The notes under the pieces: generated by a model
Seen by the model: the letters and a program-made list of their open reading frames with translations, nothing else
What the model was told of the DNA's origin: nothing
Database searches by the model: none
Shown here: piece by piece, positions 49,236 to 59,174 of the stretch
How the letters are laid out: every line of letters starts with the position of its first letter
Position numbering within the stretch: the stretch's first letter is position 1
Origin: Vanilla planifolia
Taxonomy: Eukaryota; Streptophyta; Magnoliopsida; Asparagales; Orchidaceae
DNA length: 64,000 nucleotides
NCBI GenBank assembly: GCA_023846275.1
Contig: CM043868.1
Coordinates: 5,165,153-5,229,152, forward strand
Reading direction: 5' to 3'
Program-made: the position numbers and the translations under genes

Positions 49236-49821
49236 TTGGTTGGCACAACTTATTATTGGGTTCCCCCCAACAAGATGGATAAAAGTGGATTGTGACGCTG
49301 CAGTGGGGGTCAACACTGCTGGCCTTGGCCTGATGGTGAGAGACTACATAGGAAAGCTGCTTCTGGTGGCTAGTAAGAGGGTTTTCTCTCAGGCTAGTGA
49401 AGAGATGGAGGTCCAGGCTATGCTTGAGGCCCTCAACATGTTAAGGGGTTCCCTTCCCCAATACAGTGCCGTGGACATTCAGACTGACTCGATGATGGCG
49501 GTTCATAAGGTCCGCAAGCTGATATCCCACCCCCCTGTGACAGGCCATTTTGCTGAGACTATCAAGTATGCAAGATGTCTGGAGGCAATCAGATTTTCCC
49601 ACATCTATAGAGAGGGGAATGTGCTTGCTGATTGGGTGGCACGTGCTGCATGCTATAATGAGTTCATCTAAGAATGGGGGGAACCCCTTCCCAAGCCCCT
49701 CATTAAGCTATTTACAGTTAGATTTCATGTTCGATCCTCCGTTAGGATTTTATATGTGAAATCCCTTTTGTATGGCTTATGCCTTTTTTGAATAGTTTAA
49801 TATATTATATATTAAAAAAAA
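49236..49821 (+). mobile_element. 5'-truncated LINE fragment (RNase H and 3' end)
   Basis: This is a short plus-strand LINE copy ending in an A-run (49,814-49,822). 'actaaac' followed within a few bases by 'tatt' occurs on the left (49,224-49,235) and on the right (49,822-49,832), consistent with a target duplication that has since changed by a small indel. It shares the coding end and 3' region with the minus-strand fragment at 3213-4182. Confidence 0.75.
49240..49671 (+). pseudogene. LINE ORF2 C-terminal RNase H domain, intact but orphaned
   Basis: An open frame of about 143 codons to TAA at 49,669-49,671 encodes an RVT_3-type RNase H. Active-site acids are visible: Asp in 'VDCDAAVGV', Glu in 'MEVQAMLEAL', Asp in 'IQTDSMMAV' and Asp in 'NVLADWVARAA'. 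It lacks an ATG at its start because the insertion is 5'-truncated, and everything N-terminal (endonuclease, RT) is missing. No nearby promoter is apparent, so expression is unlikely, but the domain itself is undamaged, unlike its relative at 3278-3973. Confidence 0.75.
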
Positions 49822-49832
49822 ACTAAACTATT

Positions 49833-52800
49833 ATGTTGTAATCTATGTTATTGTAGTTGCATGGAGTAAGGAATATTATAATTTTGATCACTTTATCACC
49901 ATTGCAAAATAATGATATTAAGTTGGAATTATTTTCTATTTTTGATGAATATTGATTTCATTTTTAAGGTAAAAAATGGTTAATTATATTCCACTATCAA
50001 TTTTCAAAAAATAATTTTTAGTTATCTTATTTTGAAAAAGTTTATATGGTATATGCCTTTCAAAGGAAAAATATGGTCGACTTCTTTAAAAAAGGTTTAC
50101 TTCGATTATTGCTTTTGAAGAAATCTATTTATATAATAAAAGGGATTTTTATATAGGAAAAGGAGTTTTTATAAAATAAGGGAAATGATTAATAGTTTTC
50201 AAAACAAAGGATACTTACATTAAAAAGAAGATTTCCTAGTGTATATCTTATTATATGCAGATATTTCTGTATATAAAAAATAATTTCAAAAATTAAGTGG
50301 TTCTTGTTTAAATGTAAGTATCAAAATAGATAAAATCCTAAGGAGGAGAATTGTATAACAAATGACAAACTTGGTATGCTAAACCTACAAGTGGAAGAAT
50401 TTACGATGAATAAAATTAGGATAAAAATCTAGAATCTGATAATTCTAAAATGAGATCTTAAGAATAAACAAACATAATAATAAAACTTAAAAGGTATACG
50501 AACCTAAGGTGAACAACTTAACAAAAAGAATAGCCTAGGTTTTGTGTACATAATGGAACACATGCACTCTAGTTTGTTATAAACTACATGTTTCATGAAT
50601 ACTATATGTGTTTTTATCACCTAGAATGTAGGCCAAAAGAAAATTTGGAGAAAATGGCATAATTGAAATAATGTTGGAATTAAACTTAATATGCTATATA
50701 CTAAACTCTACATACATTATATGAGAAAACAATAGATGAAAATGAACTAAAATAAATGGAAATGTATGGTTCATCATGGTCGAACAAAAGTTAAGTCAAT
50801 ATATCATGTACTATATATTTTCTTAAAGTACGGTATATCAAGGCTACGGGAGAAAATCTAAGGATAGTATATAGTATATTGATATTAACATACACAACAT
50901 AAGGCGATAGAAGGTACATTAAAAGTAGATGAATAGTGCCTTTAGTACTATGATATGTTTAATTCAAGCATATGGTATGTGGCAAGGACATACAATGTGC
51001 CAAAAAAATTGATAAATTAAATTTTCTTAAAAATTTTAAAATTGATTTCAAATACTTCAATGATGACTTAATGACAAATGAAATATTTAGAGAATCAATA
51101 GCGAAGTATTTGTTATTTAAACAAATAGGATGGATTTTTAATGGACTTTAATCAACCTAATACATTGCTAGATGTTAAAGATCTTGAGAAAACTATTGAA
51201 AAGAATTAGTTTAGTGAATTTAAATATTTTTACAAAAAAAAATTAAGAATGCAAGGATTTAAAATAAAAATTTTAGGAACTTTGGGAAGATTCTTGAAGT
51301 AATCCAAAGGAATATGATGCCAAGAAAATATTGAGAAATTTAAATTGGAGAATTCAAAATTAAGTTAGAGTAAAGCTAAAGGTGGCTTAAAGTATGATTA
51401 TGTGAGAAAATATAGTGAGAGAGTTGATTTGGAAATTTTAATAAGACATTAGAGCTATCTAAAGGAACATACTATCAAAGGGAAATATCAAAAAGAAGAA
51501 TTGGAGAAGTCTAAAGCAAACATTTTGTCTATACATCAAAAAGATTTTGAGCTAATATTTTAAAATATTTTAAGATTAGAATAATCTTAAATTTAGAAAA
51601 GATTTTAAGGATTAATTTAGTGGGGATTTTGATGAAATCTAAAAGAGCCTAAGACAAAGAAAAATGTTGAAAAGGATTTGGAGCAATTTAATAGAACATA
51701 AAGAAATATGATTAAGAATAAATAAATAACTTCTATGCGGAGTTATACCAAGTAAGATGGAGAGAAAGTTAATTAGGTAAATTTAAAATAATTTGGAGAA
51801 AACTTTTTAAGAAATTAACAGATTAATTGGAAGTTAAAGTCATCAAGAATATGTTATGGAGATTCATTTAATTTTGCACCTCATTCTTATAATGTATGGC
51901 ATGCAAATTATGATAAATATATAGATTTTGAATGTTTGTTAAATTTGATATTATGTAGAAATAGAATTTGAAAATTCATATATGTATGAAGAGGAATTAA
52001 CAAGTTTGAATAATAGAATAGTGCAAGAGAAACCTTCTAAGAAGAAAGAAATCAAAATATTAGAGAGATGATAATATGAATGCAGTCTCAACAACAAATT
52101 TCACCTATAAGAAATGAGTGTCAAATAAAATTTTGTTAAACCAAACAATTAGCAGAACAAATTACAAAATTTGAACTTTTTAAGTAGAAGATTGGCTTAG
52201 AAGAGTTGTGATGCTTTGTGATGATAAGGCTTGCCAAAATCACAAGGAAGGTTCATTAGTAAATTTGATTTTAGATGTTGCTATCAATCAATGGTGGTAG
52301 GGTCAACAAAGATTGTGTTTAAAAGATAGGCCTACTTTAGAAATATCATGGAATTTGTCATACTTTTTTAGAGTGGTATGTTCTAAAAATATCAAGATAC
52401 AGGACATGGAACAATCTAACAAAATTGTATCAAAGGAACACAACTATTATCAAATTTTAATAGATATCATTCAAATTAGTCATGTATGGTCTAGAGTATA
52501 TTAGAATAACAAAGATGTTATATGTTTTGAAAGGTTCTATAAGACTCTATTAGGAGTGTTATGCAATTACCTGCATGCAAAAAAATAGTGAAAATTATAA
52601 TCTTCATGCATACATACATATAGAGACATTATAGAAAGGCAATAGTTAAATCATATGAAAAATACAAAAGAAAGTATAAGTTGAGAATTAGGTAGTCTTA
52701 GGAGTCAATTTCAACAAGAAATGAGATTGAAGAAATGTAGTTAAAAAAAGAGAGAAATTAAGATATAAGGAGATCTCTGTGGGATATTAAATTAGAAAGA

Positions 52801-52853
52801 GAAATTAGTTGAAAAATAAAAATAGAAATGTAAAAAAAACATCTTTACTTTAT
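49833..52853. other. AT-rich sequence, no domain recognised
   Basis: This may be the interior of the decayed gypsy element bounded by repeats A and B. A 63-codon chance ORF at 52,313-52,504 has no recognisable motif. I see no RT or integrase signature. Confidence 0.35.
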
Positions 52854-52893
52854 CCAAATTTTGAAGACAAAATTCTAATAAGGAGAGAGAAAT
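52854..52893 (+). other. Possible gypsy gag-pol terminus and polypurine tract relic
   Basis: The sequence ttttgaagacaaaattc followed by 'taataaggagagaga' closely parallels the end of the intact chromovirus here (tttcgagggcgaaattcc, then aaggtggggaga before the LTR). It sits just before repeat B, which begins ttataac where the intact LTR has tgttatac or similar. Confidence 0.45.
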
Positions 52894-53698
52894 TTATAAC
52901 ATTCTAATAGAAAGGGATTTATTCAAATAATTATTTTATTAAAATTTCAAAAAATAATTATCTTATATTTTTATAATTGGATATATTGGATTATATGAGG
53001 GAGAAATTTTATTATCATTCTTGGAGGATTGTAAGTTTATCATTTTAAAATTTAAATAATGGTTATAAATTTTTTATGATAACAATGTCAAAAGAGACCA
53101 AGAGTCCTAAAATGATAACAAACAATTTAATATAATGAAGTACTAATGATTACAAAACTAATTTTAAAAATTTCATAAAATTTAAATGTGAATCAATCAT
53201 AAGACAAAGGATCAAAGTATTAGAAAAATATTTTTAAATAAATTTAAATTATTTTTAAGGATTTGAAAAGTATTTAAATACCAAATAAAGTAAACATTAC
53301 TAAATTTTATGACAAATAACATATTTTTATTATTAGTCTAAAATTACTAATTTTGTAGAAATAAAACTTGTCTCAATAAAAAATAAGTCATCAAACTTAA
53401 GGAAAAATAATATAAAGCTATTATTTATGTATATTTTTTTTAAAAATTATTAGAAATAGCATACTATCTTAAAACATTATGACAGTTTTGCATCTTATAG
53501 AGTTTGAAGATTAGATTATTTTAAAAGTGGTTGATGATTTTTTTTAAGATGATTGTGTCAAAAAAATTCAAGAAATTTGATCAACTATTTTAAATAAAAC
53601 CTAAAATTATTTTTCCAAGATTAACAGTTATTATAAGAAATAATAGGAGAGAGAGATTAAGACTATAATTTGAAAATATGAAACAACTTTTGTAAGGT
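52894..53698 (+). repeat. Old direct repeat B, left part (possible 3' LTR)
   Basis: This is the diverged partner of 47,260 onward. It stops at the target duplication of the 53,704 insertion and resumes at 56,088. Confidence 0.5.
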
Positions 53699-53703
53699 TA
53701 AAG
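53699..53703 (+). repeat. Target site duplication (taaag), left
   Basis: Repeated exactly at 56,083-56,087, bounding the 53,704-56,082 insertion. Confidence 0.75.
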
Positions 53704-53750
53704 TGTATGAATGTTTAAACCATAAGAGGGGGTGAATTTTATCTTATAAA

Positions 53751-54608
53751 AAGCTTTTAACTATTTTTTAAAGCTTTTATATATAAGTAAACAAATAAAG
53801 TAAATCTTGTAAAGTAAATCATACTAAAAGTTTTAGGGGTTCGAACAAACTCAGATATACGTTCACCCATAGTCCAAAGATAATGTATTCCACTAGAAGT
53901 ACCTTTTGCCAAATGACTAGTGGGTGAAAACCCTTACAAAAGTTGATCCACAAAGAGATTAATAAAAGCCCAATGAGTCAAACAAAATCAAGACTCAAAC
54001 AAGTCAAATATAAGAAAGGCTAAAAATGGATATAAGCACTTCTTTAATATAATCATTATAATAAGCCAATAACATTTTAACCAAGTTGTCTTGTGGCACA
54101 TGCTATATGAAATCAAATATGAAAGCATGTTATCAAAAAAAGTGAAATGTGAGGGAATGGAAATATTAAAATTGGTTTTGAAGCTCTTAACTATTGTTTA
54201 AATATTTTTTATGTGAATTAAACAAATAAAGTAAATGTTTAAAAGTTAAATATATCAAGATTTTAAGGTGATTCTATCTAAACTCAAATATACATCTACC
54301 CACAATCTAATAGCTAGTTTATTTCATTAGAAACACCTTTTATCAAATGATCAATAGCTGAAAGCTCTTACAAAAGCTTATCAAAAAGGCATCAATAAGG
54401 GCCTAATGGCTACATAGAATTAAGAGTCAAATGAGATAGTACAAGAAAGACTAAAATTGAATATAAACAATTTTACAATACAATCTTTACAATTAGTCTA
54501 CAATCTTAACCAATTTTGTGACAAAAGCTATATGAAATCAAATATGAATGGATGTTACCAAAACAAGTGAAATGTATGAGAATGGAAATCTTAAAATTAT
54601 CTTTGTAG
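53751..54608. repeat. ~430-bp tandem units inside the solo LTR
   Basis: Unit 1 (53,751-54,180) and unit 2 (54,181-54,608) are diverged head-to-tail copies. Both open 'aagctyttaactatt' and contain 'aaacaaataaagtaaat', 'gctatatgaaatcaaatatgaa' and 'gtgaaatgt' near their ends. Confidence 0.8.
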
Positions 54609-54829
54609 TGTCATTAAAATTGATGTAATGAACAACAACAGATGTGAACATGTATGACTTAACTAAAGCACAAACCTCACTTTAACAGTATATGAAAATG
54701 ACATTAATTATTTCTCAAATGATTTTAGTCATATTTATAATGTAATGGCTCTTAACAAGACTCTTAAGCTAATTCAAATAGTTATCTGATATTTATTTTT
54801 TTATTTTTGAATAATTTTCAATTCTATTC

Positions 54830-55620
54830 ATACTGCAAAATTGAGGTGATTATATTGTATGATAATTTCACATGACCACGTCGGAAGGTGTGAAGCGCTA
54901 TTGAATACACTGGTCATTCAATGCAGTAAACTATCTAACCCACTCTTCTCTCATTCTTATAAAGGATCATATTATATGATATGAATATATTAGACTAGAC
55001 GATATTCTCTATTTGGTTCACTCAATACTTATCTTTTTATCAAATTGGATTATACTTGTATAATGGAGAACATCCTATTGTACGAACAACACAGCTTCTT
55101 TACTTAAGTTTTATTTCATAACTCTTTATTGGGATTAAAATCACACTTGTTTGATGAGCTCCATTGTATTATATGAAGTAATCTAATTATCTTCTCACTT
55201 ATATTTGATTTCTTAGTTTCTAGTTTTAGATTTGAATTATACTTGTATGATGAGCACCATCACATTTGATGACACAATTTTATCCTTTATTCATTTAATG
55301 TATTATAATCTTTAAATTATTATACTGTATGGTACCTATGTATCATTTTGTACAAATTTCTCTAGAATTCATTTTACTTTGGTTGCAAAACACACACATT
55401 GGATTGAACAAGTACGGTACCGTAGCATCATACTATACGAATATTTTTATTTATATTCTTAAATCACTATGAATAGCTTATAGCCATGTCATACTCTATG
55501 ATATAAAGTATCATACTATACAATCACCTCCTCACTACTATTTAAGGTTATGATTAAGGACTTTGATCATCACTCCCATCAATTAAAAGAACTAATTGTA
55601 TTGTATAATAATATTATCAC
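54830..55620. repeat. Degenerate ~90-bp repeats rich in TATGATA-like phrases
   Basis: Units are recognisable at 55,053 ('tacttgtataatgg'), 55,144 ('cacttgtttgatgag') and 55,240 ('tacttgtatgatgag'), spaced 91 and 96 bp. Looser copies lie on both sides. Confidence 0.5.
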
Positions 55621-56082
55621 CTCATATAACTAATATATCTTTTTATTTTAATTTAAATTTAAACTTAAGAAGTACATAAACCCTAATACTATTAATGCAT
55701 TTTAACTCATGTGTAAGTCAAATACACATTAACTTATGTAAACTCATGAGATAGACTGAAACAAAGTAAGAATGCATAAGTAATATCCATGAGGTGTATA
55801 AAAGAGTATGTTAAGCATGAACCTTAGTTCCACACGTTTCTTAGTGTAGGATTTAATATTCCAACATAATAAAGCATGTAAAGATGTGCTCTAAATGGTT
55901 GTCACCCCATCAAGAAGTAATATCCACATGCCTCCATTCTTATGAAAGTCGAGCCACTAATATCCTTGTCTATCAACAATGCTTGCTACTCCTATGCGTC
56001 ACATTCTCATAACACATATTAATAAACACAAGTATAAGATTTTGTTATCAACAAATCACAACACAAAGATATAGGATTAACA

Positions 56083-56087
56083 TAAAG
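56083..56087 (+). repeat. Target site duplication (taaag), right
   Basis: Exact copy of 53,699-53,703. Confidence 0.75.
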
Positions 56088-56342
56088 GGGAAGAAAAAGA
56101 TTGAAAATAGTTTTTATTAAATGGATTGATAGGTTTTACGAAGAGAAAGAGTTGGAATAGGAAGAGACACTTATGAAATCATTAAAAAGGAAGAAATTGT
56201 AGATGCTTAAGGGTTGGTTGTTGTGGAAAAAATTAGGAGGCAACTCATAAGGAGAAGATGCAAAACTTGAGGAAAGATCTTAATGCTTTATGGAAGAAGA
56301 GAATTTAAAAAAGTCTCCTAACAATCAAGCCATGTAAAGAAG
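56088..56342 (+). repeat. Old direct repeat B, right part
   Basis: It continues the alignment to repeat A (48,060-48,320) up to 'aagccatgtaaagaagag', where the LINE begins. Confidence 0.5.
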
Positions 56343-56343
56343 A

Positions 56344-56429
56344 GATGCAAAGGGGCAAATAACTGCTTTGTGGAAGATGCAAAACCCGTCTGTGTCACTA
56401 CTGAGGATGCAAAGGGGCAAATAACTGCT
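56344..56429 (+). repeat. 24-bp duplication at the LINE 5' end
   Basis: An identical 24-bp string starting gatgcaaaggggc occurs at 56,344-56,367 and 56,406-56,429, 62 bp apart. The first copy sits at the insertion junction. Confidence 0.85.
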
Positions 56430-57807
56430 GCTGCCAACAAGGTGAGTTTTAAAGAAGCACTAACGGCAAAATCTATTCCCTCAAATGGCGTGGTCACGCA
56501 GTTCGTCAAGCCGGCTGACATCGACGTTGTATCAAGAGCAGCTGGGATGGCTGAGTGCGAAGCCAATGGAGTTGTGTTGATGTCAAATGAGGAGTGCCAA
56601 CGACGCAGAGATTTCCATAAATTTGACCTGGTCGGAAGGGTTTACGGTGACTCGCTTCCCTTCCCCGTCATTGCGCGTGTACTACATAACCGTTGGGGCC
56701 ATTTCACAAACTTCCGAATACTGGACTTGACGGAGGGATGCTTCTGTCTTCATTTCAGTTCCATCAAAGATAGGAACGAAGTATGGCTCGGGGGGCCATG
56801 GCAGGTAGCCGGTCTTGCTATGGGGCTGGATCTATGGACTGCCGAATTTGGCCCCTTAGCAAAGGCTGCAATGCGAGCCCCAGTATGGGTAAGGTTCCCT
56901 GGGTTGCCCTTAATATACTGGGATATAGACAATATCCTAAGAATCGCAAAATCAATTGGGGATCCGATTTTAGTTGACAGGTGGACGGTTGATTTGCAGA
57001 GGTCCTCATATGCGAGAGTTTGCATCAGGATGGATCTGTCGCAACCATTGAAGCCTGGGATTTGGCTGAACGGAGAGCTGGGGCTAACTCATCAAGCTTT
57101 TGAATATGAAGGCTTGACGTGCGTCTGCTTCGGTTGTGGACATGTGGGACATTTGAAGGAGCATTGTAAAACAGCAGGAACAGGGGATATTATTACTGTG
57201 CAGCAGGCTGAGGAGGGGCTGTCTTCCCGTGCAATTCCCACGAGGGACGTGGAACATGAACAAAGCGGCAGCAGTGCGCGTGGGACTTCCACTGGCGACT
57301 TGCTTGCTCGGGCTATGGCAAATGCATTCAATGCGCCCATTCAGGAAGTAAAGAAAACCTCTGGCCCCTGAGATGCTTGGACCCAGGGATGCCCTTCCGT
57401 CGTTGGCTCAGCAGAAGATCGATGATGAGAAGCCTGAAGGACTGGGGCTGTGGATGCTCGTGAAGCATCGGCGACGGCGTCCCCAGGAAGCTCCGCAGAA
57501 AAATGAAGTGGCCACAGAATTGGGCCGGCTCCCACGTACGGGGATGAGGAGTCATGTGCAGAGGAATGGAAGATTGGGGTACTATGGCAGGAGGAGAATT
57601 TTATCAACAACAAGGGGAAGAAAGCCAGCAAGTAGACCGAGATACTCTGATGATAATTGGCAGGCGGAAACTGCACAAGCTCTGTTGAGCCCGAGGGCCG
57701 CTGAACAAAAGGCTTTGATGATAAGGCAGCAGGCTATCGAACGTAAAGGAAAGATGCCAATGATCTCGGACGAATTTGATCATGATAATGAGATTGCCAA
57801 CCCTTAA
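56370..57807 (+). pseudogene. LINE ORF1: DUF4283 plus CCHC protein, frameshifted
   Basis: The first frame (56,370-57,371, opening at a GTG with no ATG) has a DUF4283 fold at about residues 75-200 ('RRRDFHKFDLVGRVYGD', 'LGGPWQVAG', 'APVWVRFPGLPL', 'YARVCIRMDLSQPL'). A zinc knuckle of pattern C-x2-C-x4-H-x4-C ('CFGCGHVGHLKEHC') follows at about residue 253. The frame ends at TGA just before 57,372, and the next frame (57,373-57,807) carries 'LGLWMLVKHRRRRP', the segment that normally follows the knuckle. A one-base shift near 57,300-57,371 therefore splits the gene. The protein would bind LINE RNA. The N-terminal start appears to be lost to 5' truncation. Confidence 0.8.
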
Positions 57808-58173
57808 CAAAACTGCGTTCGCACTGCATGTCGTGGGATGCAGTGTTTTTAGCACGGGGAGACTAAATAATGGCGGGAGGTCCCGCTGTGTGGATGCTGT
57901 TGACGCTAGCCTTCGTGGCTGGAGCACACATGCTCACTATGACTGTGGTGGTAGACTGGGCTGCAAGAAGGTGGCTAATGTTGCTTGGAATCTGGTTCGC
58001 ACATGTGGCGCTTGTGGGGTCTGGTGCGGGTTTGATTTCAAAGGAGCATTTGACCCACACACTAATCTGGCTGCTGTGTTATTAAATGTGCTGTTATGCA
58101 TGAATTGTGCATGCTCCTGTAGCAGCGCCTCTTCTGGAATCCCGGGAAGGTATATGGAGTGGGGTTTTTCCTG
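57808..58173 (+). other. Spacer between LINE ORF1 and ORF2
   Basis: This is the non-coding linker of the LINE. It contains a 71-codon ATG-started frame (57,870-58,085) with a hydrophobic product, which I regard as chance. Confidence 0.5.
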
Positions 58174-58697
58174 ATGTTAAAATTTGTGGTATGGAATATC
58201 CGTGGAGTTCGGAATAAAAACTCCAGAAATTACCTTCAGCGTTTCATTAGGGAAGGGGCCGTGGACGTCGTTGCCCTTGTAGAGATGAGAGCTTCTACCT
58301 TTGCCAGAAAGGATGCTGACTGATTATTGGGTAGGGAGTGGAACTATGTTATCCAACCATCAGAAGGGAAGTCGGGCGGCATCATTCTGCTGTGGTGCAA
58401 TGAGCTGACGGTCAATTTACTGGGATCGATGAGGCATGTTGTCGCTTTTGAAGCCATTTTGGGATTTGGCAGGAAGATCATTTGCTGCGCAGTCTATGGC
58501 CCAAAAGAGACATCCAGGCGATCAGAGATGTGGGGAGCTCTTAGAGACGCTAGTGGCAGAGGCGGCCCGTTGATGATTGCAGGTGATTTCAACCTCATCT
58601 TGTCGCAAAATGAGAAAAGGGGGGGCCGGAAGTTCATCTTCGGAAGAGCTCACCAGGAATTTCTGGACGTCACTCAGGAGCTGCACTTGGTTGATCT
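58174..58697 (+). pseudogene. LINE ORF2, endonuclease domain, part 1
   Basis: ATG 58,174 opens an APE-type endonuclease that nicks target DNA for target-primed reverse transcription. Visible conserved residues are Asn in 'VVWNIRGVRN', Glu in 'ALVEMRA', 'CAVYGP', and Asp/Asn in 'IAGDFNLIL'. One in-frame TGA at 58,321-58,323 (codon 50) breaks it; otherwise the frame stays open up to the copia insertion after 58,697. The reading frame resumes at 63,425 on the other side. Confidence 0.85.
58693..58697 (+). repeat. Copia target site duplication, left (gatct)
   Basis: Repeated exactly at 63,420-63,424. Confidence 0.93.
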
Positions 58698-59047
58698 TGT
58701 TAGCAAACTTTAAGTTTTTTAAATGTTTGGTTAGCACTTTTTAAGTGCTTATTAGCATGTTTTAAGGAGTTGTTAGTATTTTTTAAACATGGTTAGTATC
58801 TTTTAAGTATTTTGAGGATTTTTAGGGATTTTAAGTATCTTGAAGATTTTTAGGGATTAGAAACAAACTTTTGAATTATGAGAAAAGATTTGGGAGATTA
58901 GATATGTTTTTTTGCTATAAATAGATGTAAGTGTTGTTTTGTTATTATGCAATTTTGATGAATAAAAGTTTCTTAGCTATTCTCTTCTTCTTCCTTAAGT
59001 CTTTCTTTGCAATTTCCCAATTTCTCCCTTCTCTTTTATTTCCATCA
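58698..59047 (+). repeat. Copia 5' LTR (350 bp)
   Basis: It starts tgttagcaaac and ends tttccatca. A TATA box (tataaata) lies at 58,916-58,923 and a polyadenylation-like aataaa at 58,961-58,966, in the right order for a compact LTR promoter and terminator. Confidence 0.95.
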
Positions 59048-59050
59048 AAG

Positions 59051-59061
59051 TGGTATCAGAG
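59051..59061 (+). other. Copia primer-binding site (initiator Met tRNA)
   Basis: The sequence tggtatcagag starts three bases after the 5' LTR. Confidence 0.9.
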
Positions 59062-59174
59062 ATAAGGAAGTAGATCGAACGCCGCAGCGTCGAAGGGAGA
59101 AGAGCAAAGTTTTCTTTAAAGAGTGTTGTTCATTTACAATGTCGGGAATTATGTAACAAGTCATTCCCAGATTG

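Larger units (their letters stand above)
53704..56082. mobile_element. Solo LTR or LTR-like insertion (2379 bp)
   Basis: It has TGT...ACA ends (tgtatgaatg ... ggattaaca) and an exact 5-bp target duplication. Removing it restores colinearity between repeats A and B, which acts as an empty-site control inside the window. There is no coding capacity, PBS or PPT. A solo LTR left by recombination between the two LTRs of a longer element is the simplest reading. The G-rich 'ataagagggggtgaatt' phrase lies about 20 bp from the left end. The family is not recognised and the orientation is uncertain. Confidence 0.75.

Noticed and set aside
52313..52504. 63-codon ORF
   Set aside because: No motif; it begins mid-sequence without a convincing start and lies in AT-rich decayed DNA.
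56750..57927. Minus-strand ORFs opposite LINE ORF1
   Set aside because: They are antisense shadows in GC-richer coding sequence; the plus strand carries the recognisable DUF4283 and CCHC signatures.
57870..58085. Hydrophobic 71-codon ORF between LINE ORF1 and ORF2
   Set aside because: LINEs of this type have no such gene. The low-stop GC-richer spacer can produce it by chance, and no second copy is available for comparison.
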